Positions 21,876 through 32,884 of a DNA stretch of 64,000 bases are shown here, one piece after another (position 1 is the stretch's first letter; each line of letters begins with the position of its first letter). The notes under the pieces are model-generated. The model had not been told where the DNA came from, ran no database searches, and was given only the letters and a program-made list of their open reading frames with translations. Both the position numbers and the translations under genes were made by a program. This DNA is from Balaenoptera acutorostrata (Eukaryota > Chordata > Mammalia > Artiodactyla > Balaenopteridae): NCBI RefSeq assembly GCF_949987535.1, contig NC_080066.1, forward strand, positions 132,598,335-132,662,334. Reading direction: 5' to 3'.

Positions 21876-23007
21876 CCAGAGCATGGGATTCTAATTAATA
21901 CGCTCCCCTACTGGAACAAGACAAGGATGCCCACTCTTGCCACTTCTATTCAACATAGTATTGGAAGTTCTAGCCACAGCAATCAGACAAGAAAAAGAAG
22001 TAAAAGGAATACAAATTGGAATGGAAGAAGTAAAACTGTCACTGTTTGCAGATGACATGATACTAGACATAGAAAATCCTAAAGATGCCACCAAAAAACT
22101 ACTAGAGCTCATCAGTGAATTCATTAAAGTTGCAGGATACAAAATTAATATACAGAAATCTGTTGCATTTCTATACACTAACAATGAACTATAAGGAAGA
22201 GAAATTAAGGAAATAATCACATTTACAATTGCATCAAAAAGAATAAAATACTTAGGAATAAACCTATCTAAGGACATAAATGACCTGTACTCTATAAGGA
22301 AAACTATAAGACACTGATGAAAGAAATTGAAGACAACATAAACAGATGGAAAGTTATATCATGTTCATGGATTGGAAGAATTAATATTGTTAAAATGACC
22401 ATACTACCAGAGGAAATCTACAGATTCAATGCAATCCCTATCAAAATACCAAATGGCATTTTTCACAGAACAAGAGCAAATAATTCTAAAATGTATATAG
22501 AAACACCAAAGACCTGAATAGCCAAAACAAACTTGAGAAAGAAGAACAGAGCTGGAGGAATCATTCTCCCTGACTTCAGACTATATTGCAAAGCTGCAGT
22601 CATCAAAACAATATGGAACTGGCACAAAAAATGACACTTAGGTCAATGGAAGAGAATAGAAAGCCTAGAAACAAACCCATGCACTTATGGTCAATTAATA
22701 TACGACAAGGGAGGCAAGAACATACAATGGAGAAAAGACAGTTTCTTCAATAACTGGTGCTGGGAAAACTGGACAGCTATGTGTAAAAAATGAAATTAGA
22801 AATTTGCTAACACCATATATAAAAATAAACTCAAAATGGATTAAGGACCTAAATGTAAGAAAAGAAATCATAAAACTCCTAAGGGAAAACAGGTGGAACA
22901 TTCTTTGACATAAATTAGAGCAAAACCGTTTTGGATCTGTCTCCTAAAGCAAAGGAAACAAAAGCAGAAATAAACAAATGGGACCTAATTAAGCTTAAAA
23001 GCTTTTG

Positions 23008-23310
23008 TTTTGTTTTGTTTTTTAATTTATTTATTTTTATTTATTTATGGCTGTGTTGGGTCTTCGTTTCTGTGTGAGGGCTTTCTCTACTTGTGGCAAG
23101 CGGGGGCCACTCTTCATCGCGGTGCGCGGGCCTCTCACTATCGTGGCCTCTCTTGTTGCGGAGCACAGGCTCCAGACGCGCAGACTCAGTAATTGTGGCT
23201 CACGGGCCCAGTTGCTCCGCGGCATGTGGGATCTTCCCAGACCAGGGCTCGAACCCGTGTCCCCTGCATTGGCAGGCAGATTCTGAACCACTGCGCCACC
23301 AGGGAAGCCC
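23008..23310 (-). mobile_element. CHR-type SINE inserted in L1 ORF2
   Basis: 18-bp duplications taagcttaaaagcttttg (22990-23007) and taaacttaaaagcttttg (23311-23328) differ at one base. The L1 reading continues across the insertion ('cttaaaagcttttg|cacagcaaagg'), so the SINE postdates the L1. Confidence 0.96.
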
Positions 23311-24162
23311 TAAACTTAAAAGCTTTTGCACAGCAAAGGAAATTATTGACAAAATGAAAAGACAACCTACTGAATGGGAGAAAATATTTGCAAATGACAT
23401 GATCAACACAAGGTTAATATCAAAACTATATAAACAGCTCATACAATTCAACATCAAAAAAACAAACAACCCAATTTAAAAATGGGCAGAAGACCTGAAT
23501 AGACATTTTTCCAAAGAAGATACACAGATGGCCAACAGGCACATGAAAAGATGCTCAACACTGTTAATCATCAGAGAAGTGCAAATCAAAACTACAATGA
23601 GATATCACCTCACACCTGTCAGAATGGCTATCATCAAAAAGACCACAAACAACAAGTGTTGGCAAAGATGTAGAGAAAAGGGAACCCTGATACACAGTTG
23701 GTGGGAATGTAAATTGGTGTAGCCACTGTGGAAACAGTATGGAGGTTTCTCAAAAAACTAACCCAGCAATTCCTCCCCTGGTTATATATCTGAAAAAAAT
23801 GAAAACACTAATTTGAAAAGATACATGCATCCCAATTTTCATAGCAGCGTTATTTATAATAGCAAAGATATGAAAACAACTTATTATTTACAATAGCAAA
23901 GATATGATATCACTTATATGTGGAATCTAAAAAATAAAATAAACTAGTGAATATAACAAAAAAGAAACAGACTCACAGATATAGAGAACAAACAAGTGGT
24001 TACCAGTGGGGAGAGGGAAGGGCAGAGGGGCAAGACAGAGGTAGAGGATTAAGAGGTACAAACTACTATGTATAAAATAAATAAGCTACAAGGATATATT
24101 ATACAGCACAGGGAATATAGCCAATATTTTATAATAACTATAAATCAAGTATAACCTTAAAA

Positions 24163-24202
24163 ATTTTTTTTATTTTTAAAAATTTTTATTGGAGTATAGT
24201 TG
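24163..24202 (-). mobile_element. Approximately 40-bp antisense L1 3'-end micro-insertion
   Basis: Inside the plus-strand L1 3'UTR, a T-rich run is followed by 'tttttattggagtatagttg', which is the reverse complement of an L1 3' terminus. It is flanked by aaccttaaaa (about 24153-24162) and aacctttaaaa (about 24203-24213). This fits an extremely 5'-truncated L1 insertion with a roughly 10-bp TSD. Confidence 0.6.
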
Positions 24203-24284
24203 AACCTTTAAAAGTTGTGAATCATTATGTTGTACACCTGAAACTTATATAATATTATAAATCAACTATACTTCAATAAAAAAA

Positions 24285-24285
<1 letters not shown>

Positions 24286-24322
<37 letters not shown>
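24286..24322 (+). repeat. (AC)n microsatellite at an L1 tail
   Basis: About 18 uninterrupted AC units begin directly after the 'caataaaaaaaatac' tail of the L1 and end at its right TSD, so the microsatellite probably arose by mutation and expansion of the poly(A) tail. Confidence 0.95.
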
Positions 24323-24331
24323 TCCCCTACT

Positions 24332-25610
24332 AACCAGAGACAGGATCAGGGCCAGGATATTACCAAGGAAACCAGTGTTCCAGGACATTGAGAAAATTGT
24401 GCAAGACACGGCTAATGTGAAAGCCAGGCTTTGCATCCAGGACTCCTGATTCCTAAGCCCAGTGCTGTACCGCCAGAGGGTCATAAAAGGGAGCCCAAAA
24501 TCGACTGACAGTTTTACAGCCTATTCTACGGCTGACCTGGCCCTGTCTCCTACCACTACCTCCCCCACAGGTCACAGTTGTCCTTCTATCATCAGGCAAG
24601 TAGCCCAGCTATTCCTGACCCCATTTGCCCTGCCTCAGTGAAAAACAGGCCTGAGTCTTCACCCAGAAGACTACAGTTCTGCCTGTACCCATTGCTGGCC
24701 TCTATCAGAATGGATAGCAAAAGACAGAGCCTTTTGCTGGCAGAGCCTTTTAGTTTCCATCTGCTAAAATAAAAGCTCAAATCTCAGCAGAGTGTTTTCA
24801 TAGGGAACATTCCCATGCCTTGCTGGGCACATTTTGAGACGCTATTACTAGTCTGTGATGGAAACTAAAGCACATTCTTCATGGGATTCCCAAGGCAGGG
24901 AATTCAGTGGCTACTGCCAGTGGGGAGTTCAATGGGTCCCATCAGTCATCTCCTGTCTCATTTCATTTCTAAGACCTTACGAGAGCTGACAGACCAACCC
25001 TGAGGTCTCCCCTCACCCCTTCTGCTTCATACCCTGGGCATTCAATCGCTGACTGTTCCTTACATGATTTATCTGAGTTGTTAATCTTTTAGCAATGTCA
25101 TTCCAAGTTTTTATTTATTTATCCCCTTGTGGAAATGAAAGGGAGTGTCAATCCCTGCTAAAGGGCAGATAAGCCTGAAATAATAACTAGGGCCGCTGAA
25201 AATTCCCCACTTTCTCCGAGGTCCTCTGCGGTCTAGGAAATGAGCCTTTTAAACCTCTGGGTCTTGAAAGTATATGGCCAGAAGGAAGGGAGGGAGAACT
25301 GGGCAGCGTTTCCAGGACCCAGGATGAAGTACCCAGCTGTCCTGCTCGTACCTTGGTCCTTGTGTTAAGCCTTAGATGTGGGTATTGCTGGAGGATTTCT
25401 ACTTAAAAGAATGCATTCTTTGTCCCACCTTTTCTAATTAGACCAGCAGAGACTTTCTCTTTTAATCTTAAAGGTATTTCTCCAAGCCACTTCCTTGAAG
25501 GGACAAGCTTTCCCAGTTCTTCATTCATATAAGTTTCAAACATCATATAGGGGACTAGTATTGGTGAACACCAAGATTACCTGTTAACCCTTTTCAGAGT
25601 TCTCTCTACT
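24332..25610. other. Intergenic DNA, nothing recognised
   Basis: No gene, RNA or confident repeat. Short frames at 24578-24780 overlap on both strands and have no recognised domain. Confidence 0.35.
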
Positions 25611-25619
25611 TCCTTAACA

Positions 25620-25990
25620 TCAGGTTCATAAAGTAGTGAATTCCTGCTTCCTCCGTCTCCTCACAACCCCCTCACTTCTTTCCTCACAATCCACCTCTAC
25701 TTCCATCACAACAAACTGCTTCCCTGAAGAACAATCTTTTCCAATCTTCCACAGTCGTCGCCTCTGATATCTGCAGCATTTGGCATGTTTGACTCTCTAT
25801 TTCTTGAGGCTCCTAGGTTCCCACACTCGGCTCTGTCCTGGTTCCAATCCTTCCTTACATCTGCTACATCCCCTCTGCAGGCCTCTCCTCCCTCTCCTGC
25901 CCACCTGCCAGAATGTCCCATTTCAGTCCTGGCTTCTTTGCTTTCTTGATCTCTGTGTCTCTGAAGCCATAGCTCTGTTCAGGGGACACG
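25620..25990 (+). mobile_element. L2/CR1-type LINE reverse transcriptase relic
   Basis: Around 25765-25860 the plus strand reads SDISAAFGMFDSLFLEAPRF and continues to ALSWFQSFL. This follows the L2/CR1 reverse transcriptase pattern 'D.SAAFDTVDH.LLL..L' then 'LSW..SYL'. The surrounding Ser/Leu/Pro-rich C/T-rich sequence fits the same source. It is too decayed to code. Confidence 0.6.
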
Positions 25991-26344
25991 TGGCAGGGAA
26001 CCACAGTGATAAAGAGGAAGCTCCAAGGCCAAGCTCGTAGGCCCGAGGGAGGTGGCCTCCCTTCCAGAATCACCCTCCTTGCCCAGGAGTTATGTCTGGC
26101 CCTGGGGAAATGACAGTGGCCCGGACTGGTCAGGAAAGACTATGGCTCGTGGGACAGTCCCCAGACAAGTTATCAGGCTCCTGGTGGCACCTCTGTTATT
26201 TTCACAGCAGGAATCTGCCTGGCAACCCTTAAACCAGTGGCCCTTCAGGGTCCTTCTGGATTTGCTGCCCTTCCCACCCAGAACCGTGCTACCTTGCAGC
26301 CTTTAGATATGTCTCCGTCCTCCCTGACTCTCCTCCCACCCATT

Positions 26345-26480
26345 CATTTTATGGAGTGGAAAGAATAATGAAATAGAGGCCAGAAATCTGAGGTCTAGCT
26401 CTGGATCTACCACCAATTAACTGTCTCCATAGGCCTCAGTTTCTCAGCAGTGATATGAGAGGTGGGCCTATGTCATCTCT
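26345..26480 (+). mobile_element. MIR SINE relic
   Basis: 'ggccagaaatctgaggtcta', 'gctctggatctaccaccaat' and 'ataggcctcagtttctcagc' follow the MIR order in forward orientation. Confidence 0.75.
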
Positions 26481-26499
26481 AAGATCCCTTTAACTCGTG

Positions 26500-27760
26500 G
26501 TCAGGAGGCCTCATCACCTTACCCACTTTGGGAATCAGGAGCTATTAGGGCAGAGCTCTGGCAGATGTTGGCTAAAGGACGATGGAATTTTGTGGTTGAA
26601 GGTCTCCCAATGGAGGAGACTGTAAAGCTGGAAGAGCACTTTTATTGGAGGGCATAAAAGCTCTATAAGCGCTTAGAAAACAAGAGAGTCTACAGTTAAC
26701 CAAAAGAGCTGTGGGACCCAAAGAAAAGCTTACCCTCGGCTTTGCCAACAGTGGTGCAGTGGCGGAAGCAGTGGGAACAGCTGAGCAAACATAATGACAA
26801 TCACTTCCAAAGTTTGTACGATAATCATTTATAAGAAGGAAACAGCTCACACCCCTTGGGTCTCTGTGGGTAGAATCTAAGCCTAAGAATTTGATCCTGG
26901 ATTATATTAAAAAGAACAACTGTAGTTTCAAAGCTTCTGCCAGTTCTTTGTATTTTTTTCATGATAAAGTCATAGAGCAAATAATTCCGTATTTAGCTGA
27001 CCCCAAAATGAATTATTATGCTTGCAAAGTCAGGACACCACCGCATTTGGAATGGTGGGAGAGAACTACGATGTTTTACATGCATTTGGAAGTAGTTCTT
27101 AAAATAACTGGGTAGAAAGACGGAGGGAGCAATTCAAACGACATGCAGAAGAGAGTAGATTGCGTCAAAGAGATACTTTCTGGAGCTGGGAAGGTAAATC
27201 AGTAAAAAATGTCTTGCAATACTAATGTCTGATGTTCAATTGTTTCCTTCCTTGAGCTGCAATTAACCTGCATTACCTCATTATTTTTGAAAATGGTTAT
27301 AACAGGCAACAATCTATGGTGATTGGAACTTTGCGGATGTGAAGAAAGAAGGGTGGTTCCCAATGTGGAATAGGGCACTGCAAGAAAAGGCAGCTGTTGG
27401 AGAAGGGATGTTTATGAATAAGAAATAGTTGAGACTTAGGAATTAAAAGGAGGGTGAGGTTGAAGATACAGAAGAGATAGGAAAACTGATAGAAAAGTTT
27501 CCTGAGGAGATGCAGACATTAGAACCTGTGGCGTTAAAGGAAGTATTCACCTCAGCAATTGGCACTACCAATCTGAATCCATCCCCATTTCCAGGCTGCC
27601 ACACAGGGCACCCTATCTGGGCATTCCATTTTTCAGACTTTTCCGTTACTATCTGCTCCTCCCCACTCCTTAGTTAAAACGCCTGTCTCGTGTCCCAGTC
27701 TCCCAAAGACTTTATTTGCTATACTCCACATGCTGTCAAGCAGCTAAAAGTAAAGTATCC
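26500..27760. other. Intergenic DNA, no gene recognised
   Basis: A 74-codon plus-strand frame at 26891-27115 has no recognised domain or splice context. I see no other element in this stretch. Confidence 0.35.
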
Positions 27761-27764
27761 TGGT

Positions 27765-28085
27765 ACATGCTGTGCAATGTGGTAGCTACTGGCTGCAGGT
27801 GGCTCTTGAGCACTTGAAGTGTAGCTAGCCTGAATTGAGGTGTGTCTTAAGTGTAAAATGCACACCAAATTGTGAAATTTTGTAAGCAAAAAAAGTGTAC
27901 ACTATCACATTATGAATATATTGACTAATGCTGAAATGATCATGCCGGGGGTATGTTGGTTTAAATAAAGTATATTATTGAAATTAATTTCACCCATTTA
28001 TTTTTATCTTTTTAAATGGAGCTACTAGAACATTTAAATTATGTGTGTTGCTCACTTTATATTTCTACTGGAAAGCGGTAATCTA
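27765..28085. mobile_element. Old hAT-like MER DNA transposon
   Basis: 'tgctgtgcaatgtggtagct', 'actggctgcaggtggctctt', 'gagcacttgaagtgtagcta' and the later 'ttattgaaattaatttcacc' match a common short-inverted-repeat mammalian MER element of the 'cagtgctgtccaatag' type. I recognise the family layout but not its official name. Confidence 0.6.
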
Positions 28086-28930
28086 GACGAATGGATAGTG
28101 GACTGGACAGACTAGCTACAGTGTCTACCAGACCACAGCCCCTTCCACGGGCAAGTGCAGAGGGGATTCTAGAGCCTGTAACCCCACACCCTCCGCCCTG
28201 ACCACTTCCTCTAACAGCTTCCGGAGGAAGAGCACATGACAGGTGATATTTTTGACTTTTTGCAAACAAAAAATATCTTTGTTTTGCCCTCATGTTTGAT
28301 TAATGTTAGATAGTTAAATATCCTTTTGCACTCAGAATTTTGAAAGCATTACTGCATTGTCATTTACGTGTCAACACTGGTATTTTGAAGGCCGCTACTA
28401 TTTTGATTCCCAACTCTTGGTGTGTGATGTGTTGTTTTTTGTGGATGTCTTCCACATCTGTTTGAGGCTCTTCTCTTTATCAGTATCATGGTATTGGAGT
28501 TTGGTGCAGGCATTTTGTGTGTGTTTGTGTGTGTGTGTTGGACATTTTACAGGCCATCTCAACCTGGAAACTTATGTCCTTCATTCTCGTATTCTTTGCT
28601 GGATAATTTCCTCCCCTTCATCTTCTCTGTCCTTTTTTTCCTTTGGATGTTGAAATTCCTTGATTGAACTTCTATTTTTGCATTTTTGTTTCCTATTGTC
28701 CGTTTCTTTAACAGTTTATTTTCTATTCTGAAAAAAATTCCTCAGCTTTATCTTCCAACCAATCTATTGAATGTTTAATATTCAGCATATTCCCATTCTC
28801 TAATTGTTCCTTCTTATAGCAGCTATTTCTTATTTCATGGACACAATATCTTCTTTTATCTTTCTGAAGGTATGAATTATAGATTGGTGGGTTTTTCTAA
28901 GTTTTCTTCTGTTCTCAGCATCACTGCATA
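28086..28930. other. T-rich intergenic DNA, nothing recognised
   Basis: No gene is visible. A short degenerate TG-rich patch sits near 28516-28542. The ORF-like stretch at 28357-28653 is composition-driven. Confidence 0.3.
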
Positions 28931-29040
28931 CAAATGTATACAGCAAAATAGAAACAGGCTCACAGACACAGAAAATAAAGTAGAGGTTACCAGTGGAGAG
29001 AGGGAAGGAGAGAAGGGCAAGATAAGGATAGAATTTTCAA
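28930..29040 (+). mobile_element. L1 3'UTR fragment
   Basis: 'cagcaaaatagaaacaggct', 'cacagacacagaaaataaag' and 'gaggttaccagtggagagag' are the internal 3'UTR words seen in the L1 copies at 10575 and 23940. The two ends are missing. Confidence 0.75.
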
Positions 29041-29049
29041 GATTGCCTT

Positions 29050-29590
29050 AAGAAGGCAACACTTTATATTGTAATTTTGAGCCTATAGAGGCCAAAAATG
29101 TTAACAGAAACCTGTCAAAATGATTGCTATGTACTGACAACATTTTCAATAGTTGAACACAAAAGATTTTTTTTTGACTTGCCTAAGCTATGAATGCTAG
29201 GTACAAAGTTTCTTCTAGAAAAACTATCAGTTTAGTGAATTTTGGTTCTGCTAGGCTGGAAATGTTACATGCAAAGGTAGTGTGAAGACTTGCATTTGTT
29301 TAAATAGCTCCTTTAACAGTGAACAGTTTCTATTTCCACCTTAAATCAACAAGATGAATGAGTACATAGCGTTTGGAGAACATGGCAACCATTTGTCATG
29401 CTGGGAAGCTGTCCAAAACCTGTGTAAACGCTTCCTATATAGGGGGAAATTTCCATCTTTTAAATCCTGGGAGACTAAAATACATGAATGTGACCCAGTT
29501 TCCTCCAGTCAGATGCAAGATTTTTGATGCAGCAGAGAACAACAGGAAGAGCCACTCTGCCTCTGATGAGAGGTGGGGACTGGGAGGGGG
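29050..29590. other. Intergenic DNA, nothing recognised
   Basis: No gene or confident repeat is visible here. Confidence 0.3.
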
Positions 29591-29698
29591 AGAAAACTCT
29601 AGGGTGCTTTAAAGTTCTATTACTTGACCAGGGTGGTGGTTATATGGAAGCTTGCTATGTAATAATTCTTTTATGTTTTGTGCATTTTTTGCATGTGT
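29590..29698 (+). mobile_element. Old L1M-type 3' end fragment (tentative)
   Basis: 'ctagggtgctttaaagttct', 'attacttgaccagggtggtg' and 'gttatatggaagcttgctat' then 'tttgtgcattttttgcatg' follow a common old L1 3' end layout. Identification is from memory and is weak. Confidence 0.45.
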
Positions 29699-29712
29699 CA
29701 TTCTTTATTTTT

Positions 29713-30051
29713 ATTTTTTTTATATATATGTTTACCTACTTTTCTTTTTTTTAAATTAATTAATTAATTAATTAATTAATTAATTTTTGACTGTGTTGGG
29801 TCTTCGTTTCTGTGCGAGGGCTTTCTCTAGTTGCGGCGAGTGGGGGCCACTCTTCATCGGTGGTGCACGGGCCTCTCACTATCGTGGCCTCTCTTGTTGC
29901 GGAGCACAGGCTCCAGACGCGCAGGCTCAGTAGTTGTGGCGCACGGGCCTAGTTGCTCCGCGGCATGTGGGATCTTACCAGACCAGGGCTCGAACCCGTG
30001 TTCCCTGCATTGGCAGGCAGATTCTCAACCACTGCGCCACCAGGGAAGCCC
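29713..30051 (-). mobile_element. CHR-type SINE with (TTAA)n tail
   Basis: The 14-bp duplication cattctttattttt is at 29699-29712 and 30052-30065. On the plus strand the tail end contains about ten TTAA/ATTA repeats (29753-29787) before the SINE body. Similar (TTAA)n tails occur at 20636 and 63341. Confidence 0.94.
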
Positions 30052-30479
30052 CATTCTTTATTTTTTTAATAAAGGTTTTAAAAACTCAATTGTGGCAAAT
30101 ATAGGGGAGAGACATGGAACTTCCAGAACGAGGCAGACAGAGGTCCTGGTATCCTGGTAGTCCTCCCGAGCCCTGCATCAGCAGTGTGAGTTGTAGGCCT
30201 CATGTTCAGTGCACTCCAGGGGAGCAATTCCTCAGGCAATTTGGGCATAGTTCTTGACATATAGCCTCCAAGACTGTTTCTCTGACTCTCCTAGTGTTCT
30301 GTGATCTACCAAATATCCTTTAATAAATACTCTTCCTGCTCTAACTAGCTAGAGAAAGTTCTTGCTTGTTGACTGATACAAGGAAATTCAGGTTCTTTTC
30401 AGGTCAGATCTTGACTTGACACTAAAAACACAGTCCTCAGGGCCACCAGAATGCTAGCTTGGTGGTCCCTCCAGACACT

Positions 30480-31115
30480 AGGGGTTCCTCTGTTTTACAA
30501 TCAGAGCATACAGGGTTGAAACCACACATAGCATGCTCTGCTGCTTTTGAAACCATGGGTAATTATTAGTTAAATCCATTTCACCTGTAATCTGCCTTCA
30601 CTAATCAAGGTCGTTTTAATTGTTGCTACTAAAGACTTGCAGGTCCTCCAAGCAGCGCCTGGCCTAAACAATACAATGTTTGTCTGAGTTCTTTTCCAAG
30701 AACTTGGAGTCAGCTGTGTCTAGCTCGAGTTGAGCGGCTAGGACTGGATAAGACCACCAACCCTCCAACTGGGCATGCACGAGTGTCCACTCAGTGACCT
30801 TTTGACAGCAGAGGGCTGAAAACTCCACCCTCACATCATGCTAAGCACCTCCATTTTTGAACATGCAGAGGCCTGTAGCTTAGCTACACCTGTGCAGAAT
30901 GATGATTACTGCACCTTTTCCCTATTACCTTTCCCCACGCCCCCTCGCCTCAGACTGCCGTGCTTCTTTATTCTTTATCCCATAAATACCCCGAGCTCCT
31001 TGCCTCCAGGGAAGCAGATTTGAGACTTGTTCTCCCATCTCCTGCCTTGGCTGCCTTGTGAATAAACTCTCTCTTTGCTGCAAACCTTGGTGTCTCAGCA
31101 TTTTGGCTTACAAAA
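30480..31115 (+). mobile_element. Solitary endogenous retrovirus LTR
   Basis: The 3' half has the order of an LTR: U3-like GC-poor then pyrimidine-rich sequence, a CCCATAAATACC TATA-like box (30979-30990), a leader region with 'gcagatttgagacttgttct', then GAATAAAC (31059-31066), which supplies an AATAAA polyadenylation signal, and 'tttgctgcaaaccttggtgt' with a TG/GT-rich downstream element. The 5' boundary (about 30480) is a guess. No flanking internal retroviral genes are visible on either side, so it appears to be a solo LTR. The class was not determined. Confidence 0.6.
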
Positions 31116-31299
31116 CTAACCTGGTTCACTAATACTTTCAATTGACTATTATTACCTGCTCTGAAAATCATCAATTTTTCTACATCAGTCTCCACTATTT
31201 TTCCTTTCCTTGCTGCTCCCTAGAAAATACATGTAGACACACATACACACCACCACCAGTGCAACCCAGGATACCCAGGAATGTGTAAAAGTCATGACA

Positions 31300-31425
31300 T
31301 ACTCATGTGACACTAGAAAGTAAGCTTCATGGGCAGAGATGTTTGTCTATTTTGTTCAGTGCTCCATCGCAGCATTTAGAATGGTGCCCAGCACATATTA
31401 AGTACCCAATAAATATCTGTAAAAT
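31300..31425 (+). mobile_element. L2 3' terminal fragment
   Basis: 'gtaagcttcatgggcagaga', 'atggtgcccagcacatatta' and 'agtacccaataaatatctgt' are the classic L2 3' end in forward orientation. Confidence 0.75.
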
Positions 31426-31439
31426 GAGGGAATACCCTG

Positions 31440-31570
31440 CCCTAAAATGCATTCATCTGCTAGTTCATCCAACAAAGAACAGATGCTTATGGAGAGTGAC
31501 AGGCTCGTGAAGGCACTGGTCTGGGTGTCGGACATGCCATGGTGATTAAGGCACAACTCTGCCCATGAAC
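31440..31570. mobile_element. Mammalian-wide repeat fragment, family unnamed
   Basis: 'agttcatccaacaaagaaca', 'gaaggcactggtctgggtgt' and 'catggtgattaaggcacaac' recall a common old repeat with a 'ggcactgttctaggcactgg' core. Assigned only as old repeat. Confidence 0.4.
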
Positions 31571-31979
31571 AGTTCAGAATGAGCTGCTTATTCCAGAAAC
31601 ATTGCTACCAGCCCTCAGAATATATTTTGTCCCCTCTATAAGCCCACTTGGAGCTTCTCTTTAAAGAAGATGTGGGACAGCGCAGATAGGAGGTTTTTTA
31701 AATCAAGAAGCAATATCTTCCCTCCGTGATCTCAGCTCCAGGCCACGCAGGAAGGAGCAACAATGCAGAAAGGCAGATTAAATATCCAGGTGTGCTGAAT
31801 ATTGGTCCATGCTACTGCCCTGACTTTGGTCCCAGTCTTTGGTCCATGCTAGTGCCCTGGCTCAATGGTTATGAACCAACTTTGACCCTGAATAAGGCAA
31901 TATCAGGGTGGCGACTCATAATCAGATCTTATCACTCTCCCCAGGGGCTTTTCCTCGGACTTGGAATTAAGCCACTATC

Positions 31980-32505
31980 CGATCTGGCCCCTATGTGATC
32001 CTTACCCTAGATGATCTGGCCTTGCTTGCCTCCCACCACCCTGCAGTTGCCTCCCTCACCAACCCCACTGGCCTCCAGCACAAACTTGTCCCACCCTTGG
32101 TCTTTCCTCAATCATTCCCTCTTCTAGGAATGTTCTCTCCACTGACGTTGCACTTACTGGTTCTTTTTTTAATCACTGAAACTCAAATGTCACCTTCTTG
32201 GCCACCCAAACAAAGGTAGTCCTCCCACCATTTCTTTCACATTACCTCACTCACTGTGTGGTAATTTGGGATGCTTCCGTATCTGGCCTTTTTCTTGTGT
32301 TTAACATTCTTCCTCTATCCTTCTTCCCCCTTCTTCTCTCCCTCCCTATTCCCTTCTTTCCTTCCTTCTCTTTCTCTTTTTAGGTCCACCTTCTCCTCTA
32401 GATTCTTAGTTCCATGAAAGCAGGAGCTTGTGGATCCAATTCACCCGTGTGTCCCCAGTTTCTGAAACAACGCTTCACATACAACAAACATGCAATACAC
32501 ATTTG
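31980..32505 (+). mobile_element. L2 (LINE-2) 3' segment
   Basis: The series 'cctagatgatctggccttgc', 'cattccctcttctaggaatg', 'actcaaatgtcaccttcttg' and 'cttagttccatgaaagcagg' followed by 'aaacatgcaatacacatttg' follows the L2 3' layout, with an inserted pyrimidine-rich stretch near 32310-32390. Confidence 0.7.
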
Positions 32506-32519
32506 CTTAAAGGATACAT

Positions 32520-32880
32520 TCATCTGCATCTTTAAAAGCTGAGGCTGACATCACTCCCTGCCAGGGTAAACTATTACCTGCCACTTGTTAAGCAATTTTG
32601 GCAGAATTTTCACAATTGCAGAGAAACCATGCTTAATAACAGCTTCCTGGGAAAAATGTGTGTTGGTATTATGGTTTGGGTCATCACTGGTGGAAAGGTT
32701 GTGAAAAGAAGTGGCCCAAACAAGAAGTGGCACGAAAAGATAACAGCTAAAATTCAAGATGATCAAGAAGTAAGTCAGCATTACATTGTTCAGAGCATCA
32801 AATGTATCCCTTGTTAATGTGAAAATTTAAGAAGTTCAATGTCCTTCATACACAGCTCAGGGAACAATCATCCAACAAAT
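32520..32880. other. Short unique stretch with a possible splice donor, no gene recognised
   Basis: A 62-codon frame at 32629-32817 reads MLNNSFLGKMCVGIMVWVIT then a Lys-rich part. A GTAAGT motif (after 'gatcaagaa', 32769-32774) resembles a splice donor. Nothing links this to a known gene, so it is only noted. Confidence 0.25.
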
Positions 32881-32884
32881 GTGC

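Larger units (their letters stand above)
21913..24322 (+). mobile_element. 5'-truncated L1 (ORF2 3' half plus 3'UTR)
   Basis: Bounded by tcccctact at 21904-21912 and 24323-24331. It starts inside the reverse transcriptase region: the frame at 21937-22194 contains [16 protein letters not shown] and the catalytic-type FADD motif ([10 protein letters not shown]). Several stops and frameshifts follow, and the C-terminal Cys block ([19 protein letters not shown]) is at about 23650-23720. Near 23850-23910 about 300 bp of the ORF2 end are missing, and a 25-bp word (ttatttacaatagcaaag...) is repeated across the scar. A CHR SINE and a tiny antisense L1 fragment are inserted in it (see separate entries). 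The A-tail has become (AC)n. Confidence 0.93.

Noticed and set aside
26891..27115. 74-codon frame MILDYIKKNNCSFKASASSL
   Set aside because: No recognised family and no supporting context.
30480..31115. Intact endogenous retrovirus next to the LTR
   Set aside because: No gag, pol or env-like frame flanks it; only one LTR is seen.
32629..32817. 62-codon frame followed by a GTAAGT donor-like site
   Set aside because: A GTAAGT is common by chance; no acceptor, no homology and no conservation evidence.
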